64,000 nt of DNA from Segatella cerevisiae (GTDB lineage: Bacteria; Bacteroidota; Bacteroidia; Bacteroidales; Bacteroidaceae), in assembly GCF_024054555.1 (NCBI RefSeq), contig NZ_JAMXLY010000012.1, positions 1 through 64,000 on the forward strand, read 5' to 3'. Below, one piece after another: positions 28,004 to 37,889 of the stretch. A program made the position numbers and the translations under genes. Within the stretch, counting starts at the first letter, position 1, and every line of letters starts with the position of its first letter. The notes under the pieces are model-generated. The model saw nothing but the letters and a program-made list of their open reading frames with translations, was not told the DNA's origin and ran no database searches.

Positions 28004-31000
28004 TTAGAAGGTTACACGAAGTCCGACCTGCATGTGCCAACGGCTAGAGTAATCACTCAAAGTAGGTGTATAGCCGAGGAATGTATAGGAAGGTGTTGCA
28101 ACCTTAGTGGTCTTGTCAAAGGAAACGCTCTGTACCTGCAGGATGTTCTCATTGTAAGCGCTGGAATAGAACTCACCCCAATGCTTGTTGATCAAGTTGC
28201 CGACATTCAGGATATCGAAGACAAGGGATACCTTGCTGCCACGGTCCTTCAAATAGAAGAAGTCCTGAGACAGATGGAAATCAAAGTGATTTTCCCAAGG
28301 AGCCATATTGGAGTTACGTCTAGCGTACTGTCCACGGTGATCCTTGGCGTACTTGTCATTCTCGATCCAAGACTCGAATGCACTCCGGGCATCATCAGCA
28401 GAGGTTGTGACCTTGCCGGTCTTATCCGTGATATCCACGAAATTCATCTTTGCCAATTCATCCTTTGTAGGGATGTAAAGCAGAGAGTTGCCTGTACGAT
28501 AGTCACCGTTGAAAGAAGCACTGGTATTGTCACCCATTGTCAAACTGTAACGCTGACCACTGAATCCATTGTAAACCAGGGAAACGTGAGTCTGCCAGCG
28601 GCCTGCACCGTAACGGCGAGTGTTGTATGATGCCTGAACCATTACCTTATGAGGCATATCGAACATGGAGTAGCCGACAGTCTTCTGATTAGGATCTACA
28701 TTGTAGTAGTAGCCCCAGTTAGAACTGGCTACAGAAGAAGTTCCGTCGTTCACAGAATAGGAGTGGCCATAAGTATAACTTGCCAACAAGTCAAGTCCGA
28801 AGTCAAAGCTCTTCTCCAGTTGTGCGCTGAAACTATAACTGTGACCCTTATTGGTGTTCTTGAGGTTGATGACTGAGTTGACACTGTAAGCGCCACTGCC
28901 GTCAGAGAGTTGGCTCGAACGGTTGCTGTTGTAATAAGTCGTAGCAGAGTTCTTCACACCCGGGATAGCATAGACCGTTCCATTAGGCTGAAGGGCAAGG
29001 TTCTCAAACCATACTGCATTCAAAGAACGGGAATACAAAGCTTCGAGGGTCATCTTGATACCGAAAGGAAGTTTCTGTTCCCAAGCCAAATCTGTTCTGA
29101 ACGCCTGCGGGAAGCGGAACTTATGGTCCACTGTCACGATATCAGGTGTAGCAGCATTGGCCTTGTCGGAATTCAAGGCATCCATCGGATCGCCATTGCC
29201 ATACTGGCCGAATTTAGGAGCCAACGTTCCACTGCTGGCATTTGTATAAAGGGTACCACCCTTCATCTCGATACCGGTGTTTGCCCAAGCATTCTCAATC
29301 CATACGAAAGGAGCACGGCCATTGAAGATACCTGCACCACCACGAATCAAACTTGAATGACTGTCATCGAGGTACCAGCGGAAACCGGCACGAGGTGAAG
29401 CCATCAGCATGGTGGCAGGGCGACGGCCTACGCTGACATTATAAGCTTGTGCCCAATCAACAGTCTTGTTGAAAGTTGTATTCCATGAAGGATGGTTGAA
29501 ATAGAACGGTGCATCTACGCGCAAACCGTAGGTGAGTTGGAACCGTGTATTCATATCCCATTTGTCCTGAGCATAGATACCGAAAAGACCAGCCTTGAAT
29601 GGAGCTTGCCACTCTCTCGTCCCGGTAATGTCAGGATCAGAATACTTATAGACAAAACTGCTTGGATTCTCGTCATTCAGGAAAGCGTCTACTGAAGAGT
29701 AAACGTACTCACCATTGGCAGCCTGGATGAAACCGTTCTTCATATTGTAATACTCGTTGTGAGTACCCAGTGTAAAGGTATGGTTACCGGCATAGATGGA
29801 GAGGTTATCCTCCAACGTCCAGATGTCCTGATTCAGGGAATTGACACCTGAAGAATATTCTGTACCCAAATTGACTGACGGTGAAGAATTGATATAAATT
29901 GTAGGACCGGAATCGGCTGTGCTGCGGTTGTCGCGGACAAAGGTGACACCGGCACGCAGTTCGTTGTACAACTTATCATTGATGTGAGAAGTCAACTCAC
30001 CTACGAAAGAATGAGTCTTGTCTTTCATCCGATAGCCAGAGCCATTGAAATAGAAGGTCTTGGCACCGATTGCGAAGTTATCGTCATAGGAGAAATTCCC
30101 CTGATAACGGAAAGAAAAATGATTGGCGTCATTGATATTCCAGTCGAGTCGACCGAGTACGGAAGTGCCTTCACGGTTGATGTCACGAGGCGCATAGGAT
30201 TCCTGAATGCCAGTAACATCATAATAGCGCTTTGCCATAGCCTCAGCCGTTGCAGTTGTCATGAAATAACCGTCTGCACCGGCATAGAAAGAAGCCGGAT
30301 AAGAGTGTTTCTTATATTCCAAAGAAGTAAAGAAGAACAACTTATCCTTAATGATCGGACCACCCAAAGTAAATCCGTAAGTCTGAGTCGTCTCGTCTGT
30401 CAATTTCTGTTTTTTGTCATAATACTGACTCCAGCGACTATACATATTTTCATCTGTATAGTATCCGAAAGCCGTTCCCGTGAGTTTATTGGTACCCGAC
30501 TTTGTAATGGCATTGATGGCACCACCGGTGAAACCGCTCTGACGAATGTCAAAAGGAGCAGCTACAACCTGGATCTGTTCAATGGCATCCATTGAAATCG
30601 GGTTAGCACTTGTCTGACCTCCGTTAGTACCTGTAGAAGACAAGCCAAATACGTCATTGGCAACCATACCGTCAATCTGGAAAGAGTTGTAACGGTTATT
30701 GGTTCCGGCAATTGATATACCACCGAACTTGTTGGAGTTAACCAACGGTGATAGTTTGGCAACATCATAGATGTTACGGTCTATCGTCGGTGCATTCTCG
30801 ATCTGCCGTTGAGAGAAATTAGAAGAAGCGCCATAACCGCCTTTGCCCATCTGTCCGGTGACTGTGACCTCACCGATCGTCTGAGCATCTTCCTTCAGAT
30901 CCACATTGAGGACGGAAGGGTCACCCAAAGCCAGATTAATATTCTTCCTGGTCTCCTTTTTGTAACCGATGTAGTCAATCGTTACCGTGTAGGGACCGCC

Positions 31001-31216
31001 CACACGCATACCCTGAATAGTGTACCGGCCATCGGCATTAGTAGTGGCTGTATAACGCGTACCAGAAGGTTCGTGGATTGCAGTCACGACGGCACCGACG
31101 ACATTTTCACCATTTGCAACAACTTTACCGTTTAAACTTGAAGTTGTAACTTGGGCCATTACTGTTGCACTGAAAAGTAACAGTAAAGCCACGAGAAAAT
31201 GCAATCTTTTTTGCAT
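28004..31216 (-). CDS. TonB-dependent outer membrane receptor, Oar/SusC-like
   Basis: A 1070-aa outer membrane protein. Residues 1-22 are a signal peptide ending in MAQ, about 24-110 a carboxypeptidase-regulatory-like beta-sandwich domain, about 130-240 a plug, and the remainder a 22-strand barrel ending in a terminal Phe (GLRVTF). It imports a large or scarce nutrient using TonB energy; the ligand is unknown. It stands alone, without a SusD partner nearby, which fits Oar-like receptors rather than a polysaccharide-utilisation pair. A -7 box and a terminator flank it. Confidence 0.9.
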   Translation of the reverse strand: MQKRLHFLVALLLLFSATVMAQVTTSSLNGKVVANGENVVGAVVTAIHEPSGTRYTATTNADGRYTIQGMRVGGPYTVTIDYIGYKKETRKNINLALGDPSVLNVDLKEDAQTIGEVTVTGQMGKGGYGASSNFSQRQIENAPTIDRNIYDVAKLSPLVNSNKFGGISIAGTNNRYNSFQIDGMVANDVFGLSSTGTNGGQTSANPISMDAIEQIQVVAAPFDIRQSGFTGGAINAITKSGTNKLTGTAFGYYTDENMYSRWSQYYDKKQKLTDETTQTYGFTLGGPIIKDKLFFFTSLEYKKHSYPASFYAGADGYFMTTATAEAMAKRYYDVTGIQESYAPRDINREGTSVLGRLDWNINDANHFSFRYQGNFSYDDNFAIGAKTFYFNGSGYRMKDKTHSFVGELTSHINDKLYNELRAGVTFVRDNRSTADSGPTIYINSSPSVNLGTEYSSGVNSLNQDIWTLEDNLSIYAGNHTFTLGTHNEYYNMKNGFIQAANGEYVYSSVDAFLNDENPSSFVYKYSDPDITGTREWQAPFKAGLFGIYAQDKWDMNTRFQLTYGLRVDAPFYFNHPSWNTTFNKTVDWAQAYNVSVGRRPATMLMASPRAGFRWYLDDSHSSLIRGGAGIFNGRAPFVWIENAWANTGIEMKGGTLYTNASSGTLAPKFGQYGNGDPMDALNSDKANAATPDIVTVDHKFRFPQAFRTDLAWEQKLPFGIKMTLEALYSRSLNAVWFENLALQPNGTVYAIPGVKNSATTYYNSNRSSQLSDGSGAYSVNSVINLKNTNKGHSYSFSAQLEKSFDFGLDLLASYTYGHSYSVNDGTSSVASSNWGYYYNVDPNQKTVGYSMFDMPHKVMVQASYNTRRYGAGRWQTHVSLVYNGFSGQRYSLTMGDNTSASFNGDYRTGNSLLYIPTKDELAKMNFVDITDKTGKVTTSADDARSAFESWIENDKYAKDHRGQYARRNSNMAPWENHFDFHLSQDFFYLKDRGSKVSLVFDILNVGNLINKHWGEFYSSAYNENILQVQSVSFDKTTKVATPSYTFLGYTPTLSDYSSRWHMQVGLRVTF

Positions 31217-31276
31217 AACTTTAACTAAAATGATTAATAATATTTAGGGAATTTCCCCTTCTTTCAAGTACGGTTG

Positions 31277-31284
31277 CAAAATTA
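31277..31284 (-). promoter_or_regulatory. Possible -7 box of the TonB-receptor gene
   Basis: The minus strand reads TAATTTTG 60 bp before the start codon. No TTTG is found at -33. Confidence 0.4.
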
Positions 31285-31784
31285 AGTAAAATAAATCACA
31301 ACTTTGTTACAAAATGATGAAAAAGTAGGAAAATGACACTAAAAAAATTTATAAATAGAGATGTATCAAAACCTCGGAAAAGTTCGTGTATAAAGCTCCT
31401 AGCGGAGAGGATACACCCTCGCTAGAATAATAATAACAAGTTGTAGACAAATCAACTCTTTCCCAGGCAAAAAGTGATATTTTTCTAAAATTTATACATA
31501 TTATTATCCTAAAAACGACACTTTGATTTTGCGTTTCTCTCAGCTTCTTTTTCCACCCTCAGAATACTGTTTTTCGTTCGAGCGAAACTAAAATGCAATA
31601 GTTTTTTCACGTTTATTTCTCAATAAACGCATAAAGATGCAAACGTATACGAATACATATCCATGTACGCTCCTTCCATATCTTTTCCTCAGCAAGGCCA
31701 TGACCCCCATCCATCCCTAAGAAAGTCTGGCGACATCAGCCACACAAATCCATCGGAAGTGAGGAAATACACCGTACATCCAGA
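31285..31784. other. Long upstream region of the TonB receptor
   Basis: About 500 bp with no credible ORF. It contains two small hairpins: CTAGCG/CGCTAG (31397-31424) and CGTTTATT/AATAAACG (31610-31629). These could belong to a regulatory leader or small RNA; no direct evidence is seen. Confidence 0.35.
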
Positions 31785-31824
31785 AAAAAGAAAAGTCTCA
31801 CAAATGATGTATTTGTGAGACTTT
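31785..31824 (-). terminator. Terminator after the ABC permease gene
   Basis: A 14-bp perfect stem (AAAGTCTCACAAAT, 31792-31805, with 31811-31824) has a 5-nt loop and is followed on the minus strand by CTTTTTTCT. Confidence 0.85.
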
Positions 31825-31880
31825 CCTGATACAATATAATAAAAGGTGTAGAACTTATTAATTCCCTTAAGATAATCTAC

Positions 31881-33080
31881 CTAATCCTTACGTTCCCAGA
31901 TCCTCATGATCTTCCTCCGAATGGCGATCAGATTGAGGAGGGAAACCAAGGCGCACAGACACAGACCGACTATAATTGCAGGCAGCATACTGCCGTCATT
32001 CATCTCAGGGAACAAGGTTTCCAGAATATTCATATAATAACTGCGGATAAAGAATATGGCGATCCACGCAATCAGCAGTACACCCACGTTTAAACTAAGC
32101 GTCAAGATCTGATAAGGATGCGCGACTCGATTCGGACTGTACCCGATCAAAAGCAGATTCTCCAGTTTTGACGAGTTCTTCTGGACCAAAAGGTAGATGC
32201 TCAGCATCAGGATATAGAAACTCAGGATAGAGATGACCAGTCCGACAATCATGACCATCGTGACAATCATTCTCAGGAAATAAGTTGTCTTCTCCTCATT
32301 GAGTTTGTCATCCTCGATCTCATAACCTTTATGGTCAAGATACTTCCCTATCGTCTCATCAGCCGGATTCTTCACCTTCATGATCAGTCGGGTCGGATCA
32401 CTGTGATTATAAGGCGCATATCGGGGATTACTCCAGTCCATAAAAGATTGTGGAACCAAGATCGTGTTCAGACGGCTCGAAAAGCCGATGACCTTTCCCT
32501 GGAACTGGTCATTGTGCCCATTGCCTTGAATGAACATCTTGAAATCAATCATGCCGACAAGCCCGTCACTGATTTTAGGCAGGGAGTGACTCTGGGCAAA
32601 GCCGAAATTGTACATGGTGATATAGGCACGGGGAATGATGACAGGCACGACATGTGAGCCGGGTTGGTATTGCCAGTCTTTCATTGGTATGTCCACAAAA
32701 CCATCAGTGACAGATTCGATAGGTATCTCGGAGTTCAAGACGTTAGTGCCGTTGACCCCCATACAAGCGTTCACCTTATATTCAGTCGGTGTAAACTTAC
32801 CGACTTTCCTCACGAAACTCTGGTTGGAGAGTTCATCTATATCACTTTGACTGAAGGTATTGGAACTCCCGTTTATCGTGTTTGCCGTACTGATCTTCTT
32901 ATTGACGATCATGAAATCAGCACTCAGAAAACTGTCTTGCGATGTGAAGACAGGGATGACATCATGGTAAAACTGGAAACCCAGCAATACAATAAGCATT
33001 CCGAATAAATTGGCAAAGAAGAAACCCACAAACTGAGGTACGCTGATATGCTGTTTAAGTAATGTCCAAACTAAATTCAT
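31881..33080 (-). CDS. ABC transporter permease, FtsX/MacB-like
   Basis: A 399-aa inner membrane protein with one N-terminal transmembrane segment (about 15-38), a large periplasmic domain (about 40-265) and three C-terminal segments (about 268-299, 325-352, 363-390). This 1+3 layout is that of FtsX/MacB/LolC permeases that transmit force to the periplasm rather than carry small substrates. It follows the ATPase gene by 24 bp. There is no second permease, so it would act as a homodimer. A role in lipoprotein or envelope handling is inferred from the neighbouring DUF4836 lipoprotein. Confidence 0.72.
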   Translation of the reverse strand: MNLVWTLLKQHISVPQFVGFFFANLFGMLIVLLGFQFYHDVIPVFTSQDSFLSADFMIVNKKISTANTINGSSNTFSQSDIDELSNQSFVRKVGKFTPTEYKVNACMGVNGTNVLNSEIPIESVTDGFVDIPMKDWQYQPGSHVVPVIIPRAYITMYNFGFAQSHSLPKISDGLVGMIDFKMFIQGNGHNDQFQGKVIGFSSRLNTILVPQSFMDWSNPRYAPYNHSDPTRLIMKVKNPADETIGKYLDHKGYEIEDDKLNEEKTTYFLRMIVTMVMIVGLVISILSFYILMLSIYLLVQKNSSKLENLLLIGYSPNRVAHPYQILTLSLNVGVLLIAWIAIFFIRSYYMNILETLFPEMNDGSMLPAIIVGLCLCALVSLLNLIAIRRKIMRIWERKD

Positions 33081-33104
33081 TGTTCAACAATTTTAAGGAT
33101 CGAA

Positions 33105-33752
33105 TTAAAGGCTGAATTTCTTTTCATAGGGCAGGTCCATGTGCTTGCCGATGCTCGTCACGATAACCCCTGCGCCTTGCTTTTTTGCCTCTGTCATCAT
33201 AATCTCTCCCATAATGTCCGAATTACGGTCATCCAAGTGAGAGATCGGTTCATCTGCCAAGATAAAATCAAACGGCTGCACCAAGGCACGGATCATTGCC
33301 ACCCGCTGCTGCTGTCCGAAAGACATCAGCCCAATCTTGGCATCGAGTTTGTCACCAATACCCAATTTTTCAAACCACTCGACGATCTCTTTCCGAGACT
33401 TAAAACCCGTGAGACTGTTTTTTATCATCACATTCTCCATCGCCGTCAGTTCCGGAAAAAGGCGAAGTTCCTGAAAAAGATAAGCTATATGGGAAGTCCG
33501 TATATCCACCCAGTCCCGAACCTTGTAGGAAAGGGTATCTGAACCGTCAAACGTGACTTTCCCCTCATAATCATGACGATAACCAATAATATAACTGCAA
33601 AATGTGCTCTTGCCTTTACCGCTATCAGCTTCCACAAGATAAAGGTGGCCCTTTTCGAACGTGACCTCAGCATTCCAGATGCCTGAATGCAACTGGTCTA
33701 CCTGGGCTGAAAAAACGTGAGGAATGACTGAACTTAATTGAATTTTGTTCAT
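33105..33752 (-). CDS. ABC transporter ATP-binding protein, atypical motifs
   Basis: A 215-aa nucleotide-binding domain of the LolD/FtsE size. Walker A is EADSGKGKST (about 41-50), the Q-loop LFQELRLFP, Walker B FILADEP and the D-loop SHLDD. Two motifs deviate: the ABC signature is SFGQQQR instead of LSGGQ, and the usual H-loop His after VT is replaced (VTSIGKHM). It may hydrolyse ATP differently from LolD. It is 52 bp downstream of the lipoprotein gene and 24 bp before the permease. Confidence 0.85.
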   Translation of the reverse strand: MNKIQLSSVIPHVFSAQVDQLHSGIWNAEVTFEKGHLYLVEADSGKGKSTFCSYIIGYRHDYEGKVTFDGSDTLSYKVRDWVDIRTSHIAYLFQELRLFPELTAMENVMIKNSLTGFKSRKEIVEWFEKLGIGDKLDAKIGLMSFGQQQRVAMIRALVQPFDFILADEPISHLDDRNSDIMGEIMMTEAKKQGAGVIVTSIGKHMDLPYEKKFSL

Positions 33753-33804
33753 TGCTTTAATCTATAAACACTAACCTATCTTCGATAAAGATTTAAAATG
33801 CTTC

Positions 33805-35181
33805 TTACTTTAATGTGTATACTATCGTATTGACTTGTCCGAACATCGGGCGCAGAAAACCGGTAAACAGAGAAAGAGCATTTTGCTTTTTGCCCTTCTG
33901 GGTATTTGCCAGATTGATGACCATCACCATCTTCCCGCCAACGATGAATTTCTGCAGAGTAGTAGGAATCGGTTTCCGACTTTTCTTGATGGAATTCCTG
34001 GCGAGGTCTGCACTGCTGCCACTATAAAACTGCAGGTCATCTGACGCGCCGAAATAAAAGGCGGTTTTCTTATCCGTATAATAGTAGGCATTCTTGCCCC
34101 AGTCCAGAATCTTTCCCCCTTGAGGCACACTCTGTTTCCAATAGTCTACATCGCCCAACCACTCACTGTTGGCGAGTTTGGCGCCCCACATGAGTTGCAA
34201 TCCGTTATCACTCATTGAGGGCAGGAGGATCGTCATATCACCGTTGACACTCTTCATGATGCTGTTGACATCGATCGCTTCATTGATACCTGCCAGCAAA
34301 GCCGTCAGACCGCGATTGGTCTGCATCAAAGGCAGGAATTGCTTGCCGTCAACATTCATGAACATCCCGACCATTGCGTCAGAGGGCATCACTGCGGCAT
34401 ACCGGGCCGTGATCGGCCTGTACACCTTTACCGCCTTTTTCAATGCGGCATCTATCGTATGGTTGAGTGAGAAGGTCTGCCCATGGAAGAGCAGCACGCT
34501 CCCCTTCTTCTCAATATGCGCGGAGATCAGAACCTGGGTGGGGTCTGTCCCACGAGGAGCACCTATCGTAAACGGCGCAATCAGTTTTTCAGGCAGAGCC
34601 TGAACCTGTGCAACCATGGCCATCGGAGAGTCAATGGAATCCAAAGCATCGTAAAGCGGACTGCTCTTGATGCCGTCATCCTCATCCTCTTTGAGATAGG
34701 TGGCCATCTGCTGCATCATCTCGGCCTGGGCGCTCACCGTCACCGGTCCCATCACTAACATGGCATGGTCCGAAAAACCTAATACCCATACGCCCTTCAG
34801 GACCGTAAACTGCATGCCTCTGTGCTCACTGAGACTTTGGCAGATGCCCTTCTGAGACAACTGCTGAAGCCATTTCTCCAGATCATCATGGTCTGAAACT
34901 TTGGCACAGAGTCCGAGGTCTCCTGTCTGTGACTCGAAGAAGTACATCTTATGGCCGACGTCAATACCGCAATCCGAAATATCCTTCACATGAAGAATGG
35001 ATTCCAAGACCGTATTGTTCTGATGAGAACGTTCCGTCAACTTCTGGACATCCATGGAGATCAGAGCAGTGCTCTCACCGGGGATTGCATTCAGATAACT
35101 GTTACCGGAACAGGAAGCCAACAGGGCAACAACCGAAAACAAAAAGCAAAAATATAATGCTGAAAATTTAAATGTATGCAT
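33805..35181 (-). CDS. DUF4836 family lipoprotein
   Basis: A 458-aa protein from MHTFKF. A lipoprotein signal peptide ends in LLASC, so Cys about residue 24 would be lipidated and the protein anchored in the envelope. The body has a repeated structure typical of DUF4836 (VQKLTERS near the N-terminus; VMVINLANTQKGKK near the end); function is unknown in the family. An upstream in-frame start at 35220 would add 13 residues before the signal peptide. A TAnnTTTG box lies only 7-14 bp before this ATG. The following two genes encode an ABC transporter, suggesting a functional unit. Confidence 0.82.
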   Translation of the reverse strand: MHTFKFSALYFCFLFSVVALLASCSGNSYLNAIPGESTALISMDVQKLTERSHQNNTVLESILHVKDISDCGIDVGHKMYFFESQTGDLGLCAKVSDHDDLEKWLQQLSQKGICQSLSEHRGMQFTVLKGVWVLGFSDHAMLVMGPVTVSAQAEMMQQMATYLKEDEDDGIKSSPLYDALDSIDSPMAMVAQVQALPEKLIAPFTIGAPRGTDPTQVLISAHIEKKGSVLLFHGQTFSLNHTIDAALKKAVKVYRPITARYAAVMPSDAMVGMFMNVDGKQFLPLMQTNRGLTALLAGINEAIDVNSIMKSVNGDMTILLPSMSDNGLQLMWGAKLANSEWLGDVDYWKQSVPQGGKILDWGKNAYYYTDKKTAFYFGASDDLQFYSGSSADLARNSIKKSRKPIPTTLQKFIVGGKMVMVINLANTQKGKKQNALSLFTGFLRPMFGQVNTIVYTLK

Positions 35182-35278
35182 TTTTCCCAAACTTAGATAT
35201 TCTATTAAAGTCATTTTCATTGCCTTTCTCCCTCAAGCGAAGAAATGAGAATTACGGGACAACACAACCAACTTTTAT

Positions 35279-36010
35279 TCACTGACACCTGTTCACCAAA
35301 TTGGACAACATGACAGCGTACAGTCCGGCTGTCTCTGTCCTCAGGCGGCTGGAACCCAATGAAACGGATTGATACCCATTCTTTATAGCCATCTTCACCT
35401 CATCGATGGAGAAATCCCCTTCAGGTCCTATCAGGACTGTAATATCCTCATCATCCTCCGGCTCACAATGCTGGAGTTCAGTATAGAAATCTTTACGGGG
35501 AATCTCCTGATAACAATGGCAGATAAACTTCTGTCCTGTCCTGGGAGTGGAAATAAAGTCTGAAAAGCGGACGATCTGATTTAAGGTTGGTTTCCAAGGT
35601 TTGCGGCTCTGCTTCATGGCAGAAATGATGATCTTCTCCAAACGTACTGTCCGCATCACCTTACGTTCAGAAAACTTGCAATTCAGGAAAGAGAGTTCGT
35701 CAAAGCCAATCTCCGTCGATTTTTCAGCCATCCATTCTATGCGATCCATCACTTTGGTAGGTGCAATCGCAAGATGGATATGCCCTTTCCATGCCTGTTC
35801 CTGCGGCAAGGGTTCCTGAATTTTGTAAAGGCATCGTCGGGTCGCCGTCAACGTAATCTCCGCCCGGTAAAAATTCCCGACACCATCCATCAAAAAAATT
35901 TCATCCCCGCTTTTCAGGCGCAATACCCTCATGGCATGCATGGCTTCCTCAAAAGGCAATTCTGTCAGGGAACCGGCGTCCGGAACATAAAAAAAATGGT
36001 CTTCTTTCAT
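35279..36010 (-). CDS. rsmE: 16S rRNA (uracil-1498-N3)-methyltransferase
   Basis: A 243-aa SPOUT-fold enzyme methylating U1498 in 16S rRNA. The N-terminal PUA-like region precedes the trefoil-knot SAM site, seen as LIGPEGDFS and SLGSSRLRTETAGLYAV. The length is normal. Its start codon overlaps the stop of the DUF151 gene as ATGA, so translation is coupled in a NupG-like, DUF151, rsmE operon. Confidence 0.95.
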   Translation of the reverse strand: MKEDHFFYVPDAGSLTELPFEEAMHAMRVLRLKSGDEIFLMDGVGNFYRAEITLTATRRCLYKIQEPLPQEQAWKGHIHLAIAPTKVMDRIEWMAEKSTEIGFDELSFLNCKFSERKVMRTVRLEKIIISAMKQSRKPWKPTLNQIVRFSDFISTPRTGQKFICHCYQEIPRKDFYTELQHCEPEDDEDITVLIGPEGDFSIDEVKMAIKNGYQSVSLGSSRLRTETAGLYAVMLSNLVNRCQ

Positions 36011-36579
36011 GACTTCTGTTCTTTCATAGGATGTTGTCTGTTTTTACGCCGCTTCATCTCATCCCTCAATAAGGACGCCAACTCATAGTTTTCATCCTTC
36101 ACGGCATTGTCCAAAGCGCTCTCCAACATCTGGTCACTGATAATATTGACTGGTAAAGACATTCCCGATGACTGGGGATGATAAGGCACGCCTTGGCGTC
36201 TCATCAATTCCGAGTCTGCGTAAATTGGTATTTTGGCGATGACGGAAAACAATACGGCATCGCTTGCACGCAGGGGAAGTTGCTCAAGTGTATCCTGATT
36301 CATCAGCATCGCAGTATACTCCCCGTCAACGATACCTATGATATCTATTTCACAATGGATATCGGCTTGATCATGTATAACTTTATAGAGGACCTCCGGA
36401 AGCAATCTGTCCACACCCGCTACAGGTTGGGTGCGTATGGCAAACTGATACATCATTTGCTTATCGCAGGTGATGACCAGTTCCCGTGTCTCGTCTTCAT
36501 CCAGCAATGTCAACAGACCGATATCGCTGGAGCCGACGATTTCCGAAACTCCACCAAAATGAACACGAACTTTATTCAT
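36007..36579 (-). CDS. Bifunctional nuclease-like protein (DUF151) with UVR motif
   Basis: A 190-aa cytoplasmic protein. Residues 1-135 form the DUF151/BFN domain (characteristic RASDAVLFSVIAKIPIY), and the C-terminus has a UVR-type helix pair (ALDNAVKDENYELASLLRDE). The BFN family includes a plant nuclease, but bacterial members have unknown activity; the UVR motif normally mediates UvrB-UvrC or Clp adaptor contacts. The start at 36579 overlaps the transporter stop as ATGA, which rules out the upstream start at 36666. Confidence 0.88.
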   Translation of the reverse strand: MNKVRVHFGGVSEIVGSSDIGLLTLLDEDETRELVITCDKQMMYQFAIRTQPVAGVDRLLPEVLYKVIHDQADIHCEIDIIGIVDGEYTAMLMNQDTLEQLPLRASDAVLFSVIAKIPIYADSELMRRQGVPYHPQSSGMSLPVNIISDQMLESALDNAVKDENYELASLLRDEMKRRKNRQHPMKEQKS

Positions 36580-37835
36580 ATAACCTTTTTCTCCTTCTTT
36601 GGGCGAAACATCAAAGCAAACGATACCGCCACGACCAATGCGTAGAGGGCAAAAATGAACCAGCATGGCCGCCAGTCGGTCATCTCTGTTCCTGCCCTCA
36701 TCACTGTATGGGCATTGACAACTGCCTGAGCTGATAAGGTGCCTACTGTAGCCCCTATGCCATTGGTCATCAACATAAACAAACCCTGTGCACTGGAACG
36801 GAGTTTGGGATCGGTAGCCTGATCGACAAACAAAGACCCGGAGATATTGAAGAAATCAAAGGCGACGCCATACACAATCATGGAGAGTATGAACATCCAG
36901 ACTCCTGTCCCCGGATTCCCCAATCCAAACAACCCGAAACGGAATACCCAAGCGAACATAGCGATCAGCATGACGTTTTTGATTCCGTAGCGCTTCATGA
37001 AAAAAGGAATGAGAAGGATGCAACAGGTCTCACTGATCTGAGAGAGTGAGATCAAAATGTTCGCATGATTCACCCCAAAAGTATTGACATATTCCGGTAT
37101 ATCTTTAAAACTGGTGATGAAGGGATTGGCAAAGCCATTCGTGATCTGCAGGCTTACCCCGAGCAACATGGAGAAGACAAAGAATATTGCCATCTTCTTC
37201 TGCTTGAACAAGGTAAACGCACGGAGCCCCAAGGCATCTACCAATGTCGTCTTTTCGCCATCGTTATGGATATCGCATTTGGGCAGAGTGAAAGTATAGA
37301 GGAACAAGATGATACTGCAAATTCCGGAGACCAGAAACTGGTTCTGAGTGGATTGGAAGCCCATGATATCTACGACCCACATCATGCAGATAAATCCAAT
37401 CGTTCCGAAAACACGGATAGGTGGAAAGTCCTTGACCGTATCCATCCCCGCCTTCGTCAGTGCATTATAGGCCACCGAATTGCTCAGGGCAAGGGTCGGC
37501 ATGTAAAAAGCAACGCTGAACGTATAGAGGGTAAAGAGGCAACCGAACTGCACCTGAGAACGGTGTACTAGAGCGTAATAAGTTGCTGCAAACATGAACA
37601 GTCCTGCCAAAAGGTGACAGAGACCTAACAGCCGCTGTGCCTGAATCCTGCGATCGGCAATGATTCCCACCAAAGCCGGCATAAAAATGGAAACAATACC
37701 TTGAACTGCATAAAACCACCCGATTTCTGAACCTAATCCTATATTTACCAAATAGGTGCCCATCGAAGTCAGATAAGCTCCCCAGGCAGCAAATTCAAGG
37801 AAATTCATCGCGGCTAGCCGTATTTTTAAATTCAT
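36576..37835 (-). CDS. Nucleoside:H+ symporter family MFS transporter (NupG-like)
   Basis: A 419-aa inner membrane protein with about 12 transmembrane helices. The N-terminal AAMNFLEFAAWGAYL and the later DFFNISGSLFVDQA match the NupG/XapB nucleoside-permease family. It would import nucleosides for the salvage pathways that complement the pyr and pur genes nearby; exact substrate is uncertain. The start at 37835 (MNLKIR) is chosen because a promoter lies between it and the upstream in-frame start at 37892. It heads the operon with DUF151 and rsmE. Confidence 0.85.
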   Translation of the reverse strand: MNLKIRLAAMNFLEFAAWGAYLTSMGTYLVNIGLGSEIGWFYAVQGIVSIFMPALVGIIADRRIQAQRLLGLCHLLAGLFMFAATYYALVHRSQVQFGCLFTLYTFSVAFYMPTLALSNSVAYNALTKAGMDTVKDFPPIRVFGTIGFICMMWVVDIMGFQSTQNQFLVSGICSIILFLYTFTLPKCDIHNDGEKTTLVDALGLRAFTLFKQKKMAIFFVFSMLLGVSLQITNGFANPFITSFKDIPEYVNTFGVNHANILISLSQISETCCILLIPFFMKRYGIKNVMLIAMFAWVFRFGLFGLGNPGTGVWMFILSMIVYGVAFDFFNISGSLFVDQATDPKLRSSAQGLFMLMTNGIGATVGTLSAQAVVNAHTVMRAGTEMTDWRPCWFIFALYALVVAVSFALMFRPKKEKKVI

Positions 37836-37860
37836 TTCAACATAGAATTGATAACACCTG

Positions 37861-37889
37861 CAAAGATAAAGACTTTTATTGAGAACAAA
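37861..37889 (-). promoter_or_regulatory. Promoter of the NupG-DUF151-rsmE operon
   Basis: On the minus strand TTTG (37886-37889), 17 bp, TATCTTTG (37861-37868). The spacer is slightly short. Confidence 0.5.
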
